Source of the DNA: JBBDQZ01 sp040905705
Lineage (GTDB): Bacteria; Bacteroidota; Rhodothermia; Balneolales; Natronogracilivirgulaceae
Direction: 5' to 3'
DNA: 64,000 nucleotides
Assembly: GCA_040905705.1 (NCBI GenBank)
Contig: JBBDQZ010000076.1
Coordinates: forward strand, 3,348 to 67,347
Both the position numbers and the translations under genes were made by a program. Position 1 is the first letter of the stretch. Every line of letters begins with the position of its first letter. Shown one piece after another: positions 46,543 through 56,072 of the stretch. The notes under the pieces are model-generated. The model was not told the DNA's origin and did no database searches. It was given only the letters and a program-made list of their open reading frames with translations.

Positions 46543-46563
46543 AGGGCACGGGCAAAATCTGTT

Positions 46564-47685
46564 ATGAGTTTTTCATCGGTTGATCATAAGCGAATGAAAC
46601 GCGCACTCAAGCTCGCGGAAAAAGGGAAAGGTTATGTTGCACCTAACCCTCTGGTAGGGTGTTTGATTTATTCCAGGGAAGGCGAGTTAATCGGTGAGGG
46701 TTATCATGAACGCTATGGCCAGGCTCATGCGGAAATCAATGCATTAAACAAGGTCAGGAATACTTCGGATCTGCAGGATGCCACAGTCTATGTAACACTG
46801 GAACCCTGCTCTCATCAGGGGAAAACGCCTCCTTGTGCCCATGAACTGACCAGATACCCGCTTGGCCGGGTGGTGGTGGCCATGCAAGACCCCAATCCCG
46901 AGGTCAACGGGAAAGGCATCGCATACCTGAAAGCTCACAATATTATGGTTGAGACCGGGTTGCTCGAAGAAGAGGCAAGAAAACTTAATGAGGTCTTTCT
47001 GTTCAACATTCAATACGGTAAACCTTATGTCGTACTGAAAATGGCACAGACACTCGACGGGTATATTGCTGCACCGGACGGGAATTCACAATGGATTTCT
47101 GGTGAAAAAGCCAGAAAAAAAGTACATCAGTGGCGGAGTGAGTATGACGCCGTATTGATTGGGCGCAATACGGCTCTTTTGGACAATCCGAGATTGACGG
47201 TGCGTCATGTAAGCGGGAGACAACCCAGGCGTATTGTTCTCGACGGGCCTGGAATACTTCCGGAGCATCTCCATCTGTTCAGTGATATCCACGAGGAGAA
47301 GACCATCCGGGTTACGTACCGGCAAGGGGGCTTGATGAAGGAACATGATCCTGTACTTAACATGCTTCAACCGGAATATTTCCGGGGACAGACGATTCAC
47401 GTATCCGAACTTGATGGACATTGCAATATGGAACAGGCGATCAGTAAAATCGGTGACCTGGGATTAACTTCCATACTTGTAGAAGCTGGAAACAGCCTGG
47501 CGTCAGCTCTTGTCCGGGATAACATGGTAGATAAACTTCAACTGTTTATCTCCCCAAAATTGCTGGGTGGTGGCACTCGAAGCTTTTTGGGACTCGGAAT
47601 TGAAAGAATGAGTGAAATTATCGAATTTAAATCAGGTAGCTGGACAAAAACAGGCGAAGACATGCTGTTTACCGGGTATTTCTGA
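46564..47685 (+). CDS. ribD: Bifunctional riboflavin deaminase/reductase RibD
   Basis: A 373-residue enzyme performing the second and third steps of riboflavin synthesis. The deaminase domain has the zinc motif HAEINAL and PCSHQGKTPPC with both cysteines (residues about 60-95). The reductase domain starts near 150 (PYVVLKMAQTLDGYIA, QWISGEKARKKVHQWR) and ends with GGGTRSFLG. The next gene, riboflavin synthase, starts 80 bp later. ribBA and ribH are not in the window. Confidence 0.96.
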   Translation: MSFSSVDHKRMKRALKLAEKGKGYVAPNPLVGCLIYSREGELIGEGYHERYGQAHAEINALNKVRNTSDLQDATVYVTLEPCSHQGKTPPCAHELTRYPLGRVVVAMQDPNPEVNGKGIAYLKAHNIMVETGLLEEEARKLNEVFLFNIQYGKPYVVLKMAQTLDGYIAAPDGNSQWISGEKARKKVHQWRSEYDAVLIGRNTALLDNPRLTVRHVSGRQPRRIVLDGPGILPEHLHLFSDIHEEKTIRVTYRQGGLMKEHDPVLNMLQPEYFRGQTIHVSELDGHCNMEQAISKIGDLGLTSILVEAGNSLASALVRDNMVDKLQLFISPKLLGGGTRSFLGLGIERMSEIIEFKSGSWTKTGEDMLFTGYF

Positions 47686-47705
47686 TAGCCCTGTTTTTAT
47701 GGGTA

Positions 47706-47721
47706 CTCCGAGTTAACGGAG
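47706..47721 (+). other. Small hairpin in the ribD-ribE gap
   Basis: CTCCG at 47706-47710 pairs with CGGAG at 47717-47721 around a 6-nt loop, followed by ATGTTTT. It is a weak stem of five pairs. It might attenuate or partly terminate transcription between the two riboflavin genes; no FMN riboswitch fits in the 80-bp gap. Confidence 0.25.
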
Positions 47722-47765
47722 ATGTTTTAATAACAAAGAATCTAACTTGTAAACGGATCAAACGG

Positions 47766-48404
47766 ATGTTTAACGGAATTATTGAAGAACTGGGGGAAAT
47801 CACCTCGGTGAGGGATATTGGGGGTGGAAAAGAATTGACGATCGCTTGCCGGCTGGCCGATTCCATGGAGATAGATGACAGTTTGTGCGTCAACGGGGTT
47901 TGCCAGACGATTGTTCGCTGTGATCAAAAGTCAGTGACGGTCCAGGCAGTGGAGGAGACCCTGCGTAAAACCACCCTGGGAGGACTGAAATCCGGATCGG
48001 AAGTCAACCTGGAGCGCTCACTAACCCTTTCACAGCGTATAGACGGGCATATTGTGCAGGGTCACGTCGATACTACCGGCACGATCAGGCAAGTACATAA
48101 AGAAGGGGTTGACTGGCTGTATACCATTGCTATTGACCGGGAATGGAAAGACTTGATTGTCGGGCGCGGAAGCATTGCCGTAGACGGCATCAGCCTGACC
48201 GTTGCCCGGGAAGACGGTGATACGTTTACCGTCGCGATCATCCCGTTCACCAGGGAACACACGGTGATCAAAAACGGCAAAAAAGGTGATCATGTAAATC
48301 TTGAATTTGATATTCTTGGTAAATATGTAGTGCGATTCCTGCAAAACCGGGAAGAGGGACAAAATGTTCAAGATGTAAGGAATCCATCACGTTTTTCCCT
48401 ATAA
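47766..48404 (+). CDS. ribE: Riboflavin synthase, alpha subunit
   Basis: A 212-residue enzyme that dismutates two 6,7-dimethyl-8-ribityllumazine molecules to riboflavin. It has the two lumazine-binding repeats typical of the family: first MFNGIIEELGEI, SLCVNGVCQTIV, and second HIVQGHVDTTGTI, SIAVDGISLTVA. Length is standard. The stop lies five bases from the convergent lptD stop. The symbol ribE follows Gram-negative usage (ribC in E. coli). Confidence 0.95.
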   Translation: MFNGIIEELGEITSVRDIGGGKELTIACRLADSMEIDDSLCVNGVCQTIVRCDQKSVTVQAVEETLRKTTLGGLKSGSEVNLERSLTLSQRIDGHIVQGHVDTTGTIRQVHKEGVDWLYTIAIDREWKDLIVGRGSIAVDGISLTVAREDGDTFTVAIIPFTREHTVIKNGKKGDHVNLEFDILGKYVVRFLQNREEGQNVQDVRNPSRFSL

Positions 48405-48409
48405 GTGCA

Positions 48410-51238
48410 TCATTGAAACCGGTTGATCGGACTGGAACTTTTCTCAAGATTGTTGAGGCCCGGCAGTTTCTGGAACAGTCCCTGAAGTTGTGAATCGCGG
48501 ACGGTCAACCGAAAGAGAAAAAACTTGAAATCACCGAATGGATTCCACTGAAAGGTCAAATCCCAACAATGGAGATTCCGGGTAATGTTAAATCGGGAGG
48601 GCGTGAGTTCACGGTCGACAAAATCATAACCAAGTTGTGTGCCCATTTGCCATTCCGGTGTTAAACGGATTTGGATATTTTGTGCGTTGACAATAGCTCT
48701 GCGTCGTATCTCTCCACCGGACACTAACTGCCAGCTGTAATTGAAATTCAGATTAAAAGACCATGGAACATCAATACGCTGAACCTGTCCGTCATATATA
48801 GCCTGGTCGATCGGATGAAAATAGGATTGATCAAACGGATCGTAGTGTTTCGGATAATGCCAGGATGCCTGCGTGGTGCGGCTGTGTGAATTCCCGCCCC
48901 CACTAAACTGGGTACTGGCACTGAAACGGAAATTGATTAACCGCATTAACCGATTCGACTCTTCCCAAAGGTACCGGTCTATACGTATGTCGTTTTCATC
49001 GGTGTCGTAAAAACTGAATGCGGCATTGGCATTCAAACGTATATTTTGAAAAAAACTGGATGAAATAGAAGTAGTCAGATCAGACAGGTTGAATCTTTCA
49101 GCAGCAAAGTTGTAGTTGACGTTGACATTGAGCCGGTCAATCAGTCGAATGGTGCGCTCGCTGCGTTCACCGGTTGTATCTCTGTGTACTTCTTTTGTTT
49201 CCAGAATGTTGTTGATAGAAAGGCCCAATGTCTGTTGCCGCCCGGCACCCGGACCACCGATGATACCACCTTCAAATTTTGAGTATATCTGTGTATCGCC
49301 ATCCAGGCTGGATTGTACATCCCGGTACACCCCCCAATACGGCACGCTGAAATCCGGACGGTAACTAAAACTTATTGAAGGTCTCAGGGTATGCCGGAAC
49401 CCTTCAAAACGGCCGATTCGAGCCTCGGTGATTCCATAGAGAGTCGTATTGGCACTGAGACTTGTCTGGAAATCGCGACCGGTATCAAATCCCGTTTCCA
49501 TTCTTGAAACCACCCGGCTCTGATCGGCATCCCACTCCTTTCGCAAAGTTTGAGGATACCAGTATTCGTTCATGTTAATGTTTGTCGAGAGATTGGCAAA
49601 CGGAGTGCTTAAAAGTTGGGCATTGGCGGATACGGTATGGCGAAGACCGATATTGATATGCCGAAAATCGCCAGTAGCCGCACGGTGTCTGGACGGGCTG
49701 AGCAATGCTTCCCAGAAGTCGATCTCCGTATCTTCTGGCCGAAAATTATATCGCGATTGCAGGTTGTTACGGTATTGAATGTTGATGGATTCATACCAGG
49801 ACTGTCCGGCACGGGTTCCGGTACCTTGAAAAGGTGTTATTCGTCGTAGTGAGAAAGATACATCCGGGCCGGTCAGAGAAGTCAAGTCGGTAGCAAAATT
49901 CCGGGAATGTCTACCGGAGATGTTGAATGAGTAGGATCCTGCGGGATGATTGAAGTTATAAGCTACACGCGAGCTTGTACTTGTTTCAGCACGGTCATTG
50001 ATGTCGTAAGAATTACGGTTATAATAATCTTGTGTTCGAAGATTAATATGGGCTGATACAGACGAATAAGGATTGATCGTTTGACTGTGATTGATTCCGA
50101 TGCGCCGTTGAATATTGGCTGAAAAATCCGGATCGGTTGGCTCAAGCCCCTGATCTCGGGAATAACCGAATTCGAAAGAACCGTTATACCGGTTGGTTCG
50201 ACGATAATTCATTCGTGAATCCAGGTAAAACGTTCCCGAAGTGAAGATGTCGAGCGACATTTGGCCGGTCAGGTAATCATTGAAATATTGAAACCAGCCA
50301 AGATTCTGTATACCAATTCCTCTGCGTTGCTGATCCTGGTAGGTAAACGACGGCTCGATAATTCCCGATTGTCTCCGGGTCATTCGTGAAGGCACATAAC
50401 CGAATGGAAATACAAACGGGTAAGGTATATCCAAAATGAAAAGCCGTGCCTGAGTAAAAAAGATTTTATCTTCATCGACAACCTTCATTTTGTGGGCACG
50501 GATGTAAAAATGAGGGTGATCCAGATCACAGGTAGAATATATTCCGTCTTCAACAAAAACAACATGTGAATCGATACGCTTTACCTGGGTTCCAATGACA
50601 TTTCCCTGATCCATATTGAGGCGTGCCACATCAAATTTACCTTTGTCGGTTCGGTAATTATACTGAATCCGTTGACTGCGGATCTGGTCTTCACCACGTT
50701 TGAGAATCGGTTGTGAAAGAGTGTCATCCGGTTCTGCAGCACGGGCACTCATCAGGTTTTTGTCAAGATTCAGCAAGACTTCACCCGCTGTCAATTCACC
50801 TTCTTCATGATGAACCCGGGCATTTCCATGTAAAGTGATTCTGCGTTCCCCCCGGGTAGTAAAAATCAGGGAATCCGAGGAGGAAAAACGGATCTCGTCG
50901 ATGCGAGTTTCATTTTGTGTAACATTTCGGAGCGAGTCTGTTTGTCCGGAATGGTCACCGGTTGTGGCTGGATTGTCGATCGTCGATTCCGTCTGTATTA
51001 CCTCTGACGAATCAGAAGAGATTGAAATTGAATCTGATGGATCGGGGCGGGTGCTGTTCGGCAGAGAATCCGATGCCACTTCCTGGTTTGTTTCTGTAAC
51101 ACCGGAAATAGTTATGTCAGATTTTGAAATCGGAAGATTAAACCGGCCCGCCGGATCGGCATATCCATCCGAAACAGGAAAAAATAATCCTGCCGATATA
51201 AAAAGACATGTTATGGTCCAAATATGTGCTGCGGGCAC
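48410..51238 (-). CDS. lptD: LPS-assembly outer membrane protein LptD
   Basis: A 942-residue outer-membrane protein. A signal peptide (ending near VSDGYA) leads to a Ser/Asp/Glu-rich stretch (about 35-105), then an OstA/LptA-like beta-jellyroll (about 110-235, GNARVHHEEGELTAGEV) that receives lipopolysaccharide, and a large C-terminal barrel (about 240-942) with many aromatic-girdled strands (YRRTNRYNGSFEFGYSR). This is the Bacteroidota-type LptD. The start is GTG at 51236-51238, 15 bp after the ROK gene. No LptE is visible next to it. Confidence 0.9.
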   Translation of the reverse strand: MPAAHIWTITCLFISAGLFFPVSDGYADPAGRFNLPISKSDITISGVTETNQEVASDSLPNSTRPDPSDSISISSDSSEVIQTESTIDNPATTGDHSGQTDSLRNVTQNETRIDEIRFSSSDSLIFTTRGERRITLHGNARVHHEEGELTAGEVLLNLDKNLMSARAAEPDDTLSQPILKRGEDQIRSQRIQYNYRTDKGKFDVARLNMDQGNVIGTQVKRIDSHVVFVEDGIYSTCDLDHPHFYIRAHKMKVVDEDKIFFTQARLFILDIPYPFVFPFGYVPSRMTRRQSGIIEPSFTYQDQQRRGIGIQNLGWFQYFNDYLTGQMSLDIFTSGTFYLDSRMNYRRTNRYNGSFEFGYSRDQGLEPTDPDFSANIQRRIGINHSQTINPYSSVSAHINLRTQDYYNRNSYDINDRAETSTSSRVAYNFNHPAGSYSFNISGRHSRNFATDLTSLTGPDVSFSLRRITPFQGTGTRAGQSWYESINIQYRNNLQSRYNFRPEDTEIDFWEALLSPSRHRAATGDFRHINIGLRHTVSANAQLLSTPFANLSTNINMNEYWYPQTLRKEWDADQSRVVSRMETGFDTGRDFQTSLSANTTLYGITEARIGRFEGFRHTLRPSISFSYRPDFSVPYWGVYRDVQSSLDGDTQIYSKFEGGIIGGPGAGRQQTLGLSINNILETKEVHRDTTGERSERTIRLIDRLNVNVNYNFAAERFNLSDLTTSISSSFFQNIRLNANAAFSFYDTDENDIRIDRYLWEESNRLMRLINFRFSASTQFSGGGNSHSRTTQASWHYPKHYDPFDQSYFHPIDQAIYDGQVQRIDVPWSFNLNFNYSWQLVSGGEIRRRAIVNAQNIQIRLTPEWQMGTQLGYDFVDRELTPSRFNITRNLHCWDLTFQWNPFGDFKFFLFRLTVRDSQLQGLFQKLPGLNNLEKSSSPINRFQ

Positions 51239-51253
51239 CGGATATGTGTCTTG

Positions 51254-52210
51254 TCAATGGTGTGCAATATGTTCAAATGCGAGACAGCCTGCACCAAGAA
51301 GCGCAGCACTGTTACCCAGTTTTTCATATCGGAGATCAAAACCTTCCAGATAAGGAGGCATCAGGCGTTCCTGTGCTGCTTCCCGGGCAGGATTCAGAAT
51401 CCATTTGCCAGCTTTTGCAACGCCACCGCTTACCAAAATGTTGCGAATATCCAGTATGTGTATATAGTTAACAATGGCGTAGCCCAGTTTTCGTCCGGCA
51501 TCATCCAGAATTCGGATGGCCAGTTCATTCCCCCGTTCGGCTTCTTCACTTAAGTGAATGGGCTCAAGTTGATCCGGGTTTTCCAGGTATTTCTGTGCAA
51601 GTCGGTTGTCCGGGTGTTTCCTGATAAGCGGGAGTGCATTGCGTATCAAAAAGCGCCGGCCAAGATACGCCTCAATACCACCGCGGGTTTTACTATGGGA
51701 TTCCGGCCCATTGTAATCGATGATAACATGGCCAAGTTCTGCTGCACCACCGGTCATACCGCGAAAAATTTCGCGATGATATATGATACTGCCACCAACA
51801 CCTGTACCAAGTGTCAGCATGATGAAACTGTCCATGTCTCTTCCCTCTCCGAAGCGGGAAGAACCCAACGCCATCAAATTGGCATCATTTTCAACAACAA
51901 CTTCACGACCTGTACGCTTATGAAGTTCCATATTGACGTTGACTGATTTCCAGCCCGGGAAATTAGGTGGATTTGAGACAGAGGTACGATCATAAGAAAT
52001 TATACCCGGAGTTCCTATTCCGATTCCCTGAGGTTCTTCCGGAGTGTTTTTGATGGCATTTGAAATGGCATCCGCGATGCGATCCATTACATGTGAAGGA
52101 CCTTTTTGAGCTTCTGTGTGTATGGAAAAGCTGGATAAAATTCCTTTTTCGTGATGGACAACGGCAGATTTAATATTGGTGCCGCCAAGATCAATCCCGA
52201 TTGCAATCAT
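51254..52210 (-). CDS. ROK-family sugar kinase, zinc motif degenerate
   Basis: A 318-residue protein with the ROK fold: ATP loop DLGGTNIKSAVV (7-18), catalytic aspartate D109 in VVENDANLMALG, and LTLGTGVGGSII. ROK kinases usually carry a zinc site (H plus CxCGxxGC); here H161 remains in ELGHV but the three cysteines read S171, S173 and G178. The likely reaction is phosphorylation of glucose or a similar sugar. It precedes lptD on the same strand by 15 bp and follows an FtsB-like gene after 116 bp. Confidence 0.88.
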   Translation of the reverse strand: MIAIGIDLGGTNIKSAVVHHEKGILSSFSIHTEAQKGPSHVMDRIADAISNAIKNTPEEPQGIGIGTPGIISYDRTSVSNPPNFPGWKSVNVNMELHKRTGREVVVENDANLMALGSSRFGEGRDMDSFIMLTLGTGVGGSIIYHREIFRGMTGGAAELGHVIIDYNGPESHSKTRGGIEAYLGRRFLIRNALPLIRKHPDNRLAQKYLENPDQLEPIHLSEEAERGNELAIRILDDAGRKLGYAIVNYIHILDIRNILVSGGVAKAGKWILNPAREAAQERLMPPYLEGFDLRYEKLGNSAALLGAGCLAFEHIAHH

Positions 52211-52326
52211 AATCGATAATAAAAAGGTTCCTGATTGTTGTAATTATGATAAGAGCATTTTACTCATACCACAACGGACCTTGAAAAAAGAAGTGACAGG
52301 AATCACTTTCCGGCTACAAATGGATT

Positions 52327-52629
52327 TTAATTTTCCTGAATACGATAAATGGTTTCTCCGGGTTTTCTCATTCCGTATTCTTCCCGGGCAAGACGCTCAA
52401 GCAGCTCGGGATTGGATTCAAGATTTTGAATACGGTTTTGATATTTGCTCGTTTCCTCCAGAAGATGATCGGTTGCTTCAATCAGTTCTTGCTTTTCGTT
52501 GTGAAGCTGAATACGGGTACGGATGCTGTAAGTATCGATAAACCCGAACCAAATTATCAGCATAAGCAACAGCACAGAAAAAAGCAGGCCACGTCGCCAT
52601 GCCAGTGGATTGAGAATTCGAAGATTCAT
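52327..52629 (-). CDS. FtsB/DivIC-like septum formation initiator
   Basis: A 100-residue bitopic membrane protein: a short basic N-terminus, one membrane helix (about 14-32, GLLFSVLLLMLIIWFGF), a coiled coil (about 38-72) and the conserved end LERLAREEYGMRKPGETIYRI of the family (quoted in parts: LAREEYGMRKPGE). It would join FtsL and FtsQ in the divisome. The family-typical length is about 100. It lies between yraN and the ROK gene. Confidence 0.88.
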   Translation of the reverse strand: MNLRILNPLAWRRGLLFSVLLLMLIIWFGFIDTYSIRTRIQLHNEKQELIEATDHLLEETSKYQNRIQNLESNPELLERLAREEYGMRKPGETIYRIQEN

Positions 52630-52813
52630 CGTTATGGGATTGACTCAAGGAATTATATCGTAAAATAAATCATTTTATGATATAACACACAATGTACTTG
52701 GTGATTTTTGCGGCACCCGCCTGTTTTTTATTGGAAATTACAATCACATTTTCAATGGAATCTGTAAAACAGCCGGATTTCGGCGATTATGCCGTTTTTT
52801 CCTTTCATCGGAT

Positions 52814-53179
52814 TCATAAATACCAGAAGGCTCCCTCTATATGACGAATTTCTTCTTTTGATTTGCCGGGATGCATAATGACGATAACATCGAAGCGTAC
52901 CGGAGATCCTTGCATTTTGCGTTCATGCAACCACGCTTCCGCCACTTTAAAGAGTTGCCTTTTCTTGTAATCGCCAATACTTTCTTCCGGTTCTCCGTAC
53001 TTCTTGCTCCTGCGTGACTTAACCTCGATAAACACAATCTCACGTCCGGTGGAAGCGACAATATCCACTTCCGCTCTCAAAAAACGGTAGTTCCTGTCCA
53101 GGATGACAAAGTTATTGGCCTTAAGGAATGAAACCGCTCTATCTTCACCAAGTTTACCGATTTCAATAGGATTCATCAT
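52814..53179 (-). CDS. YraN/UPF0102 nuclease-fold protein
   Basis: A 121-residue protein of the UPF0102 family, with a restriction-endonuclease-like fold. GKLGEDRAVSFLKANNF, LRAEVDIVAST and VFIEVKSRRSKKYG carry the expected D-ExK site. The in vivo role is unknown; it is often near rnhB or division genes. Start is one of two adjacent ATGs at 53179 or 53176. Confidence 0.92.
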   Translation of the reverse strand: MMNPIEIGKLGEDRAVSFLKANNFVILDRNYRFLRAEVDIVASTGREIVFIEVKSRRSKKYGEPEESIGDYKKRQLFKVAEAWLHERKMQGSPVRFDVIVIMHPGKSKEEIRHIEGAFWYL

Positions 53180-53222
53180 TGAAACTTCATTTACATAGGA
53201 GGCAAGTCATCTCAAGACGGTT

Positions 53223-53561
53223 TTATGTTTTTGTCTTGCTGGAGGAAGAATCTTTTTGGGGAGTACCGATGGAACTGTCGGAAGTACCGTTACTACCACT
53301 TTGGCCGTTGGTATTTTTGGTGGAGTCCTTAGATGATGGGTCTTCCCCGGAGGTGTTCTTTCGGTTCGAGTGGTCGTTCGACTTATTCTTGTAGTCGGTC
53401 ACGTACCAACCGCTGCCTTTATAGACGACCCCCCCTCCACCGGTAATTACACGTTTAACATTCTGTCCTGTATCCGGACAGGTTTTTAATGCGGGCTCCG
53501 AGATGCGTTGGGTCATCTCAAAGGTGGTTCCATCATCTCGTTTGTACAGATAGGTCGGCAT
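53223..53561 (-). CDS. FmdB-like regulatory protein with incomplete zinc ribbon
   Basis: A protein of about 112 residues. The first 55 resemble the FmdB/CxxC zinc-ribbon family (MPTYLYK at the start, KGSGWYVTDYK at the end). That family binds zinc with two CxxC pairs; here the first pair is R8 and G11 (KRDDGTT), and of the second only C28 remains (CPDTG). A Ser/Asn/Lys/Gly-rich low-complexity tail (about 58-112) follows, as is usual in this family. I start at the ATG at 53561 since MPTY is the normal N-terminus; an in-frame start at 53624 has no support. Confidence 0.8.
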   Translation of the reverse strand: MPTYLYKRDDGTTFEMTQRISEPALKTCPDTGQNVKRVITGGGGVVYKGSGWYVTDYKNKSNDHSNRKNTSGEDPSSKDSTKNTNGQSGSNGTSDSSIGTPQKDSSSSKTKT

Positions 53562-53636
53562 TTTTATTAAAATTACATTAGTTTTTTTGAATTTAAAAAC
53601 GTCAGATTCTAAAAAAAAGTTCACAGTTCCTCACAG

Positions 53637-54830
53637 TCATTTAAGCGCCTGAAGTCCTTCCTGAAGGCGTTTGACGGCTTCTTTCAAATGATCCATAGAG
53701 GCTGCATAGGAGAGCCGGATCCCGGTTGGCTCGCCGAATGCATCGCCAGGTACTGTTGCGAGTCCGCGTTCCTCCAGCAGGAATAAACAGAGATCTGTAC
53801 TGTTATGAATAGTGTTTCCTGAGGGCGTTTTCAAATTTAAAAATGCTGAAATATTGGGGAAAGCGTAAAAAGCGCCACCTGGGAGAAAACATTTCACACC
53901 GTTAATACTGTTGAGTGCTTCCACCAGGTAATCCCGCCGTTCTCGAAAAGCCCGTACCATATCTTTTACAGAGTCTCGTGGGCTTAAGTAGGCGGCTTCA
54001 GCCGCTTTTTGAGAAATGGAAGAAGGAGCAGAGGTTTCCTGGCTTTGGATCTTTGCCACCGATTTGACCACATCGACCGGTCCGGCCAGGTAACCAATTC
54101 GCCATCCGGTCATTGCAAATCCTTTTGAAAATCCGTTGATCAGCAAGATTCGTTCTTTCAATTCCCGAGCGACTTGTCCGATTCCCACATGGTCATGTTC
54201 AAATACAATATATTCGTAAATTTCATCGGAAAGAATCAGAATACCGGGATATTCCCGGAGGACTTCTGCAAGAGCTTTCAATTCATCGGCAGAATAGCAG
54301 CTTCCTGTTGGATTGGAAGGAGAACAGAGAATAAGCATCCTGGTTTTGGGACTGATGGCCTTTCTCAACTGGTCCGCGGTCATTTTATAGTCGTTATCAA
54401 AAAAGGTCGGGACTATAACCGGTACACCCTCTGCCAGTTTGACCATTTCCGGATAGGAGACCCAGTAGGGTGCAGGAATAATCACCTCTTCTCCCGGATT
54501 TATTGTTGCTAATATGGAAAAACCGATAGATTGCTTGGCACCGTTCGAGAGAATAACCTGATCGGCTGTGTAATCAAGTCCATTTTCTACACGCAACTTG
54601 TCAACAATTGCTTCACGTAACTCCGGATTTCCGGTGTTTACGGTATATCCATGAAAACCGTCACGGATAGCCTGAATAGCGGCGTCACAAATATGAGTCG
54701 GTGTTTTGAAATCCGGTTCCCCTGCACTCAGGGAGATGACGGATTTACCTTCGCGCTGAAGTTCTTTGGCTCGGGCAGAAATTTTCAAGGTTTCTGAAGG
54801 CGCTATGGCCTGCACACGTTGTGCGATCAT
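53637..54830 (-). CDS. Pyridoxal phosphate-dependent aminotransferase (class I)
   Basis: A 397-residue fold-type I aminotransferase of the aspartate aminotransferase Igamma/AAT group. Key features are SLSAGEPDFKTPTHI near the N-terminus, NGAKQSIGFS, CSPSNPTGSCYS, LSDEIYEYIVFE, the PLP lysine in INGFSKGFAMTGWRIGY, and a late IRLSYAAS containing the carboxylate-binding arginine. It most likely transaminates aspartate, with possible activity on aromatic substrates or prephenate. It is the last gene before the FmdB-like gene, 75 bp away. Confidence 0.92.
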   Translation of the reverse strand: MIAQRVQAIAPSETLKISARAKELQREGKSVISLSAGEPDFKTPTHICDAAIQAIRDGFHGYTVNTGNPELREAIVDKLRVENGLDYTADQVILSNGAKQSIGFSILATINPGEEVIIPAPYWVSYPEMVKLAEGVPVIVPTFFDNDYKMTADQLRKAISPKTRMLILCSPSNPTGSCYSADELKALAEVLREYPGILILSDEIYEYIVFEHDHVGIGQVARELKERILLINGFSKGFAMTGWRIGYLAGPVDVVKSVAKIQSQETSAPSSISQKAAEAAYLSPRDSVKDMVRAFRERRDYLVEALNSINGVKCFLPGGAFYAFPNISAFLNLKTPSGNTIHNSTDLCLFLLEERGLATVPGDAFGEPTGIRLSYAASMDHLKEAVKRLQEGLQALK

Positions 54831-54976
54831 AATAATGTTGGTCTGTTAAGGTTCGTTTTGGAATGTTAGCGAAAATAGCACTCTCAATAATTTTTAAACG
54901 CTACAATATACAAAATCCGGGCGCTATTTCCCATGAATTAACGGCATCCAGATACGGGATTTCAGCTGATTTAAGA

Positions 54977-55468
54977 TCAGCGTTGATTCCGGAATTTTTC
55001 ATCCAGAGCAGAAGCCACGCTATCAGGTACAAAGTGGCTCAGATCGCCACCCCAGTAGGCAATTTCGCGAACGAGAGATCCGGAAATAAAAGTTAATTCT
55101 TCTCGTGGCATCAGGAAGATCGTGTCGATATCCTTGTTCAGCTTTCGGTTCATGAGAGCCATTCGGAATTCATATTCATAATCTGAAAATTGCCGAACAC
55201 CCCGGATTAGTGCTTTTACCTTGTTTTCCCGGGCATAGTCCACCAATAGGCCGGAAAATTGCCGTACCTCCACTTTCCGGGCCCAGTGTTTATTTGCAAT
55301 GCTCTCCTTGATCAGCGAGGCACGCTCATCCGGCGGGAATATTGAACTTTTACGAGAGTTTATGGCAATAGTGATATAGACTTTTTCAAAGAGATAAGTA
55401 GCCCGTTCAAGAATGTCAAGATGGCCATATGTTATTGGATCAAAAGATCCTGGATAGATGACTTTCAC
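54977..55468 (-). CDS. coaD: Phosphopantetheine adenylyltransferase
   Basis: A 163-residue nucleotidyltransferase making dephospho-CoA from 4'-phosphopantetheine and ATP. YPGSFDPITYGHLDILERA carries the T/HxGH motif, and ALIRGVRQFSDYEYEFRMA, NRKLNKDIDTIFLMP and the ISGSLVREIA motif near the end are all standard. It lies 40 bp downstream of rsmD, a frequent pairing. Confidence 0.96.
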   Translation of the reverse strand: MKVIYPGSFDPITYGHLDILERATYLFEKVYITIAINSRKSSIFPPDERASLIKESIANKHWARKVEVRQFSGLLVDYARENKVKALIRGVRQFSDYEYEFRMALMNRKLNKDIDTIFLMPREELTFISGSLVREIAYWGGDLSHFVPDSVASALDEKFRNQR

Positions 55469-55508
55469 AATAAGAACCCCTTTTAATGTTTACAATCCGG
55501 TTATGTGG

Positions 55509-56069
55509 TCAGGTATCTGCCGGTACAAGCTCCCTGGTAAAAATGGTCACAATGGTCCTTCCATATGGTTTGGAAAACACGCAATGGGGATGGGCGTCGA
55601 AACGATGCCTTTTGTCATGCTCCAGCAGAAACCATCCTTTATCCTTCAGCCAGTTATCTTTCAGGACAGTCTCCGGAAGGTGTTGCAGTTCGTCGTAATC
55701 ATAGGGCGGATCGGCAAAAACAAAATCAAACGGTTGTGATGGCCCATCTAAAAACCCCTCTACTGATGAGCAGATGCATTGCGTTCTCTCTTCTACCTGA
55801 AATTGCCGTCCGGTTTTTTCTATGTGTTTCAGTGCAATTTCAGAAGATTCCACAAATACTACACGGCCTGCTCCCCTTGAAAGTGCTTCAAAGCCGAGAT
55901 TCCCTGATCCTGCGAAGAGATCAAGAACCGTACTGCCGGAGAGATGCTTTCGGGCATCTATGATGGCAAACATGCTTTCTTTCGTACGGTCGGATGAAGG
56001 CCGGATGTTATCGATTCCGGGAGGAACAGATATTTTTCTACCCTTCAAAGTGCCGGTGATAATGCGCAT
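55509..56069 (-). CDS. rsmD: 16S rRNA (guanine-N2)-methyltransferase RsmD
   Basis: A 186-residue SAM-dependent enzyme that methylates G966 of 16S rRNA. Motif I is LDLFAGSGNLGFEALSRGA and the catalytic motif is FADPPYDYDEL; RIITGTLKGRKI at the N-terminus and RPSSDRTKESMF are also typical. It follows a DUF3822-like gene by 3 bp and precedes coaD. Confidence 0.95.
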   Translation of the reverse strand: MRIITGTLKGRKISVPPGIDNIRPSSDRTKESMFAIIDARKHLSGSTVLDLFAGSGNLGFEALSRGAGRVVFVESSEIALKHIEKTGRQFQVEERTQCICSSVEGFLDGPSQPFDFVFADPPYDYDELQHLPETVLKDNWLKDKGWFLLEHDKRHRFDAHPHCVFSKPYGRTIVTIFTRELVPADT

Positions 56070-56072
56070 GAT

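Noticed and set aside
47686..47765. Possible FMN riboswitch before riboflavin synthase
   Set aside because: The gap is only 80 bp and lacks the AGGGTTCT/GGG-type conserved segments.
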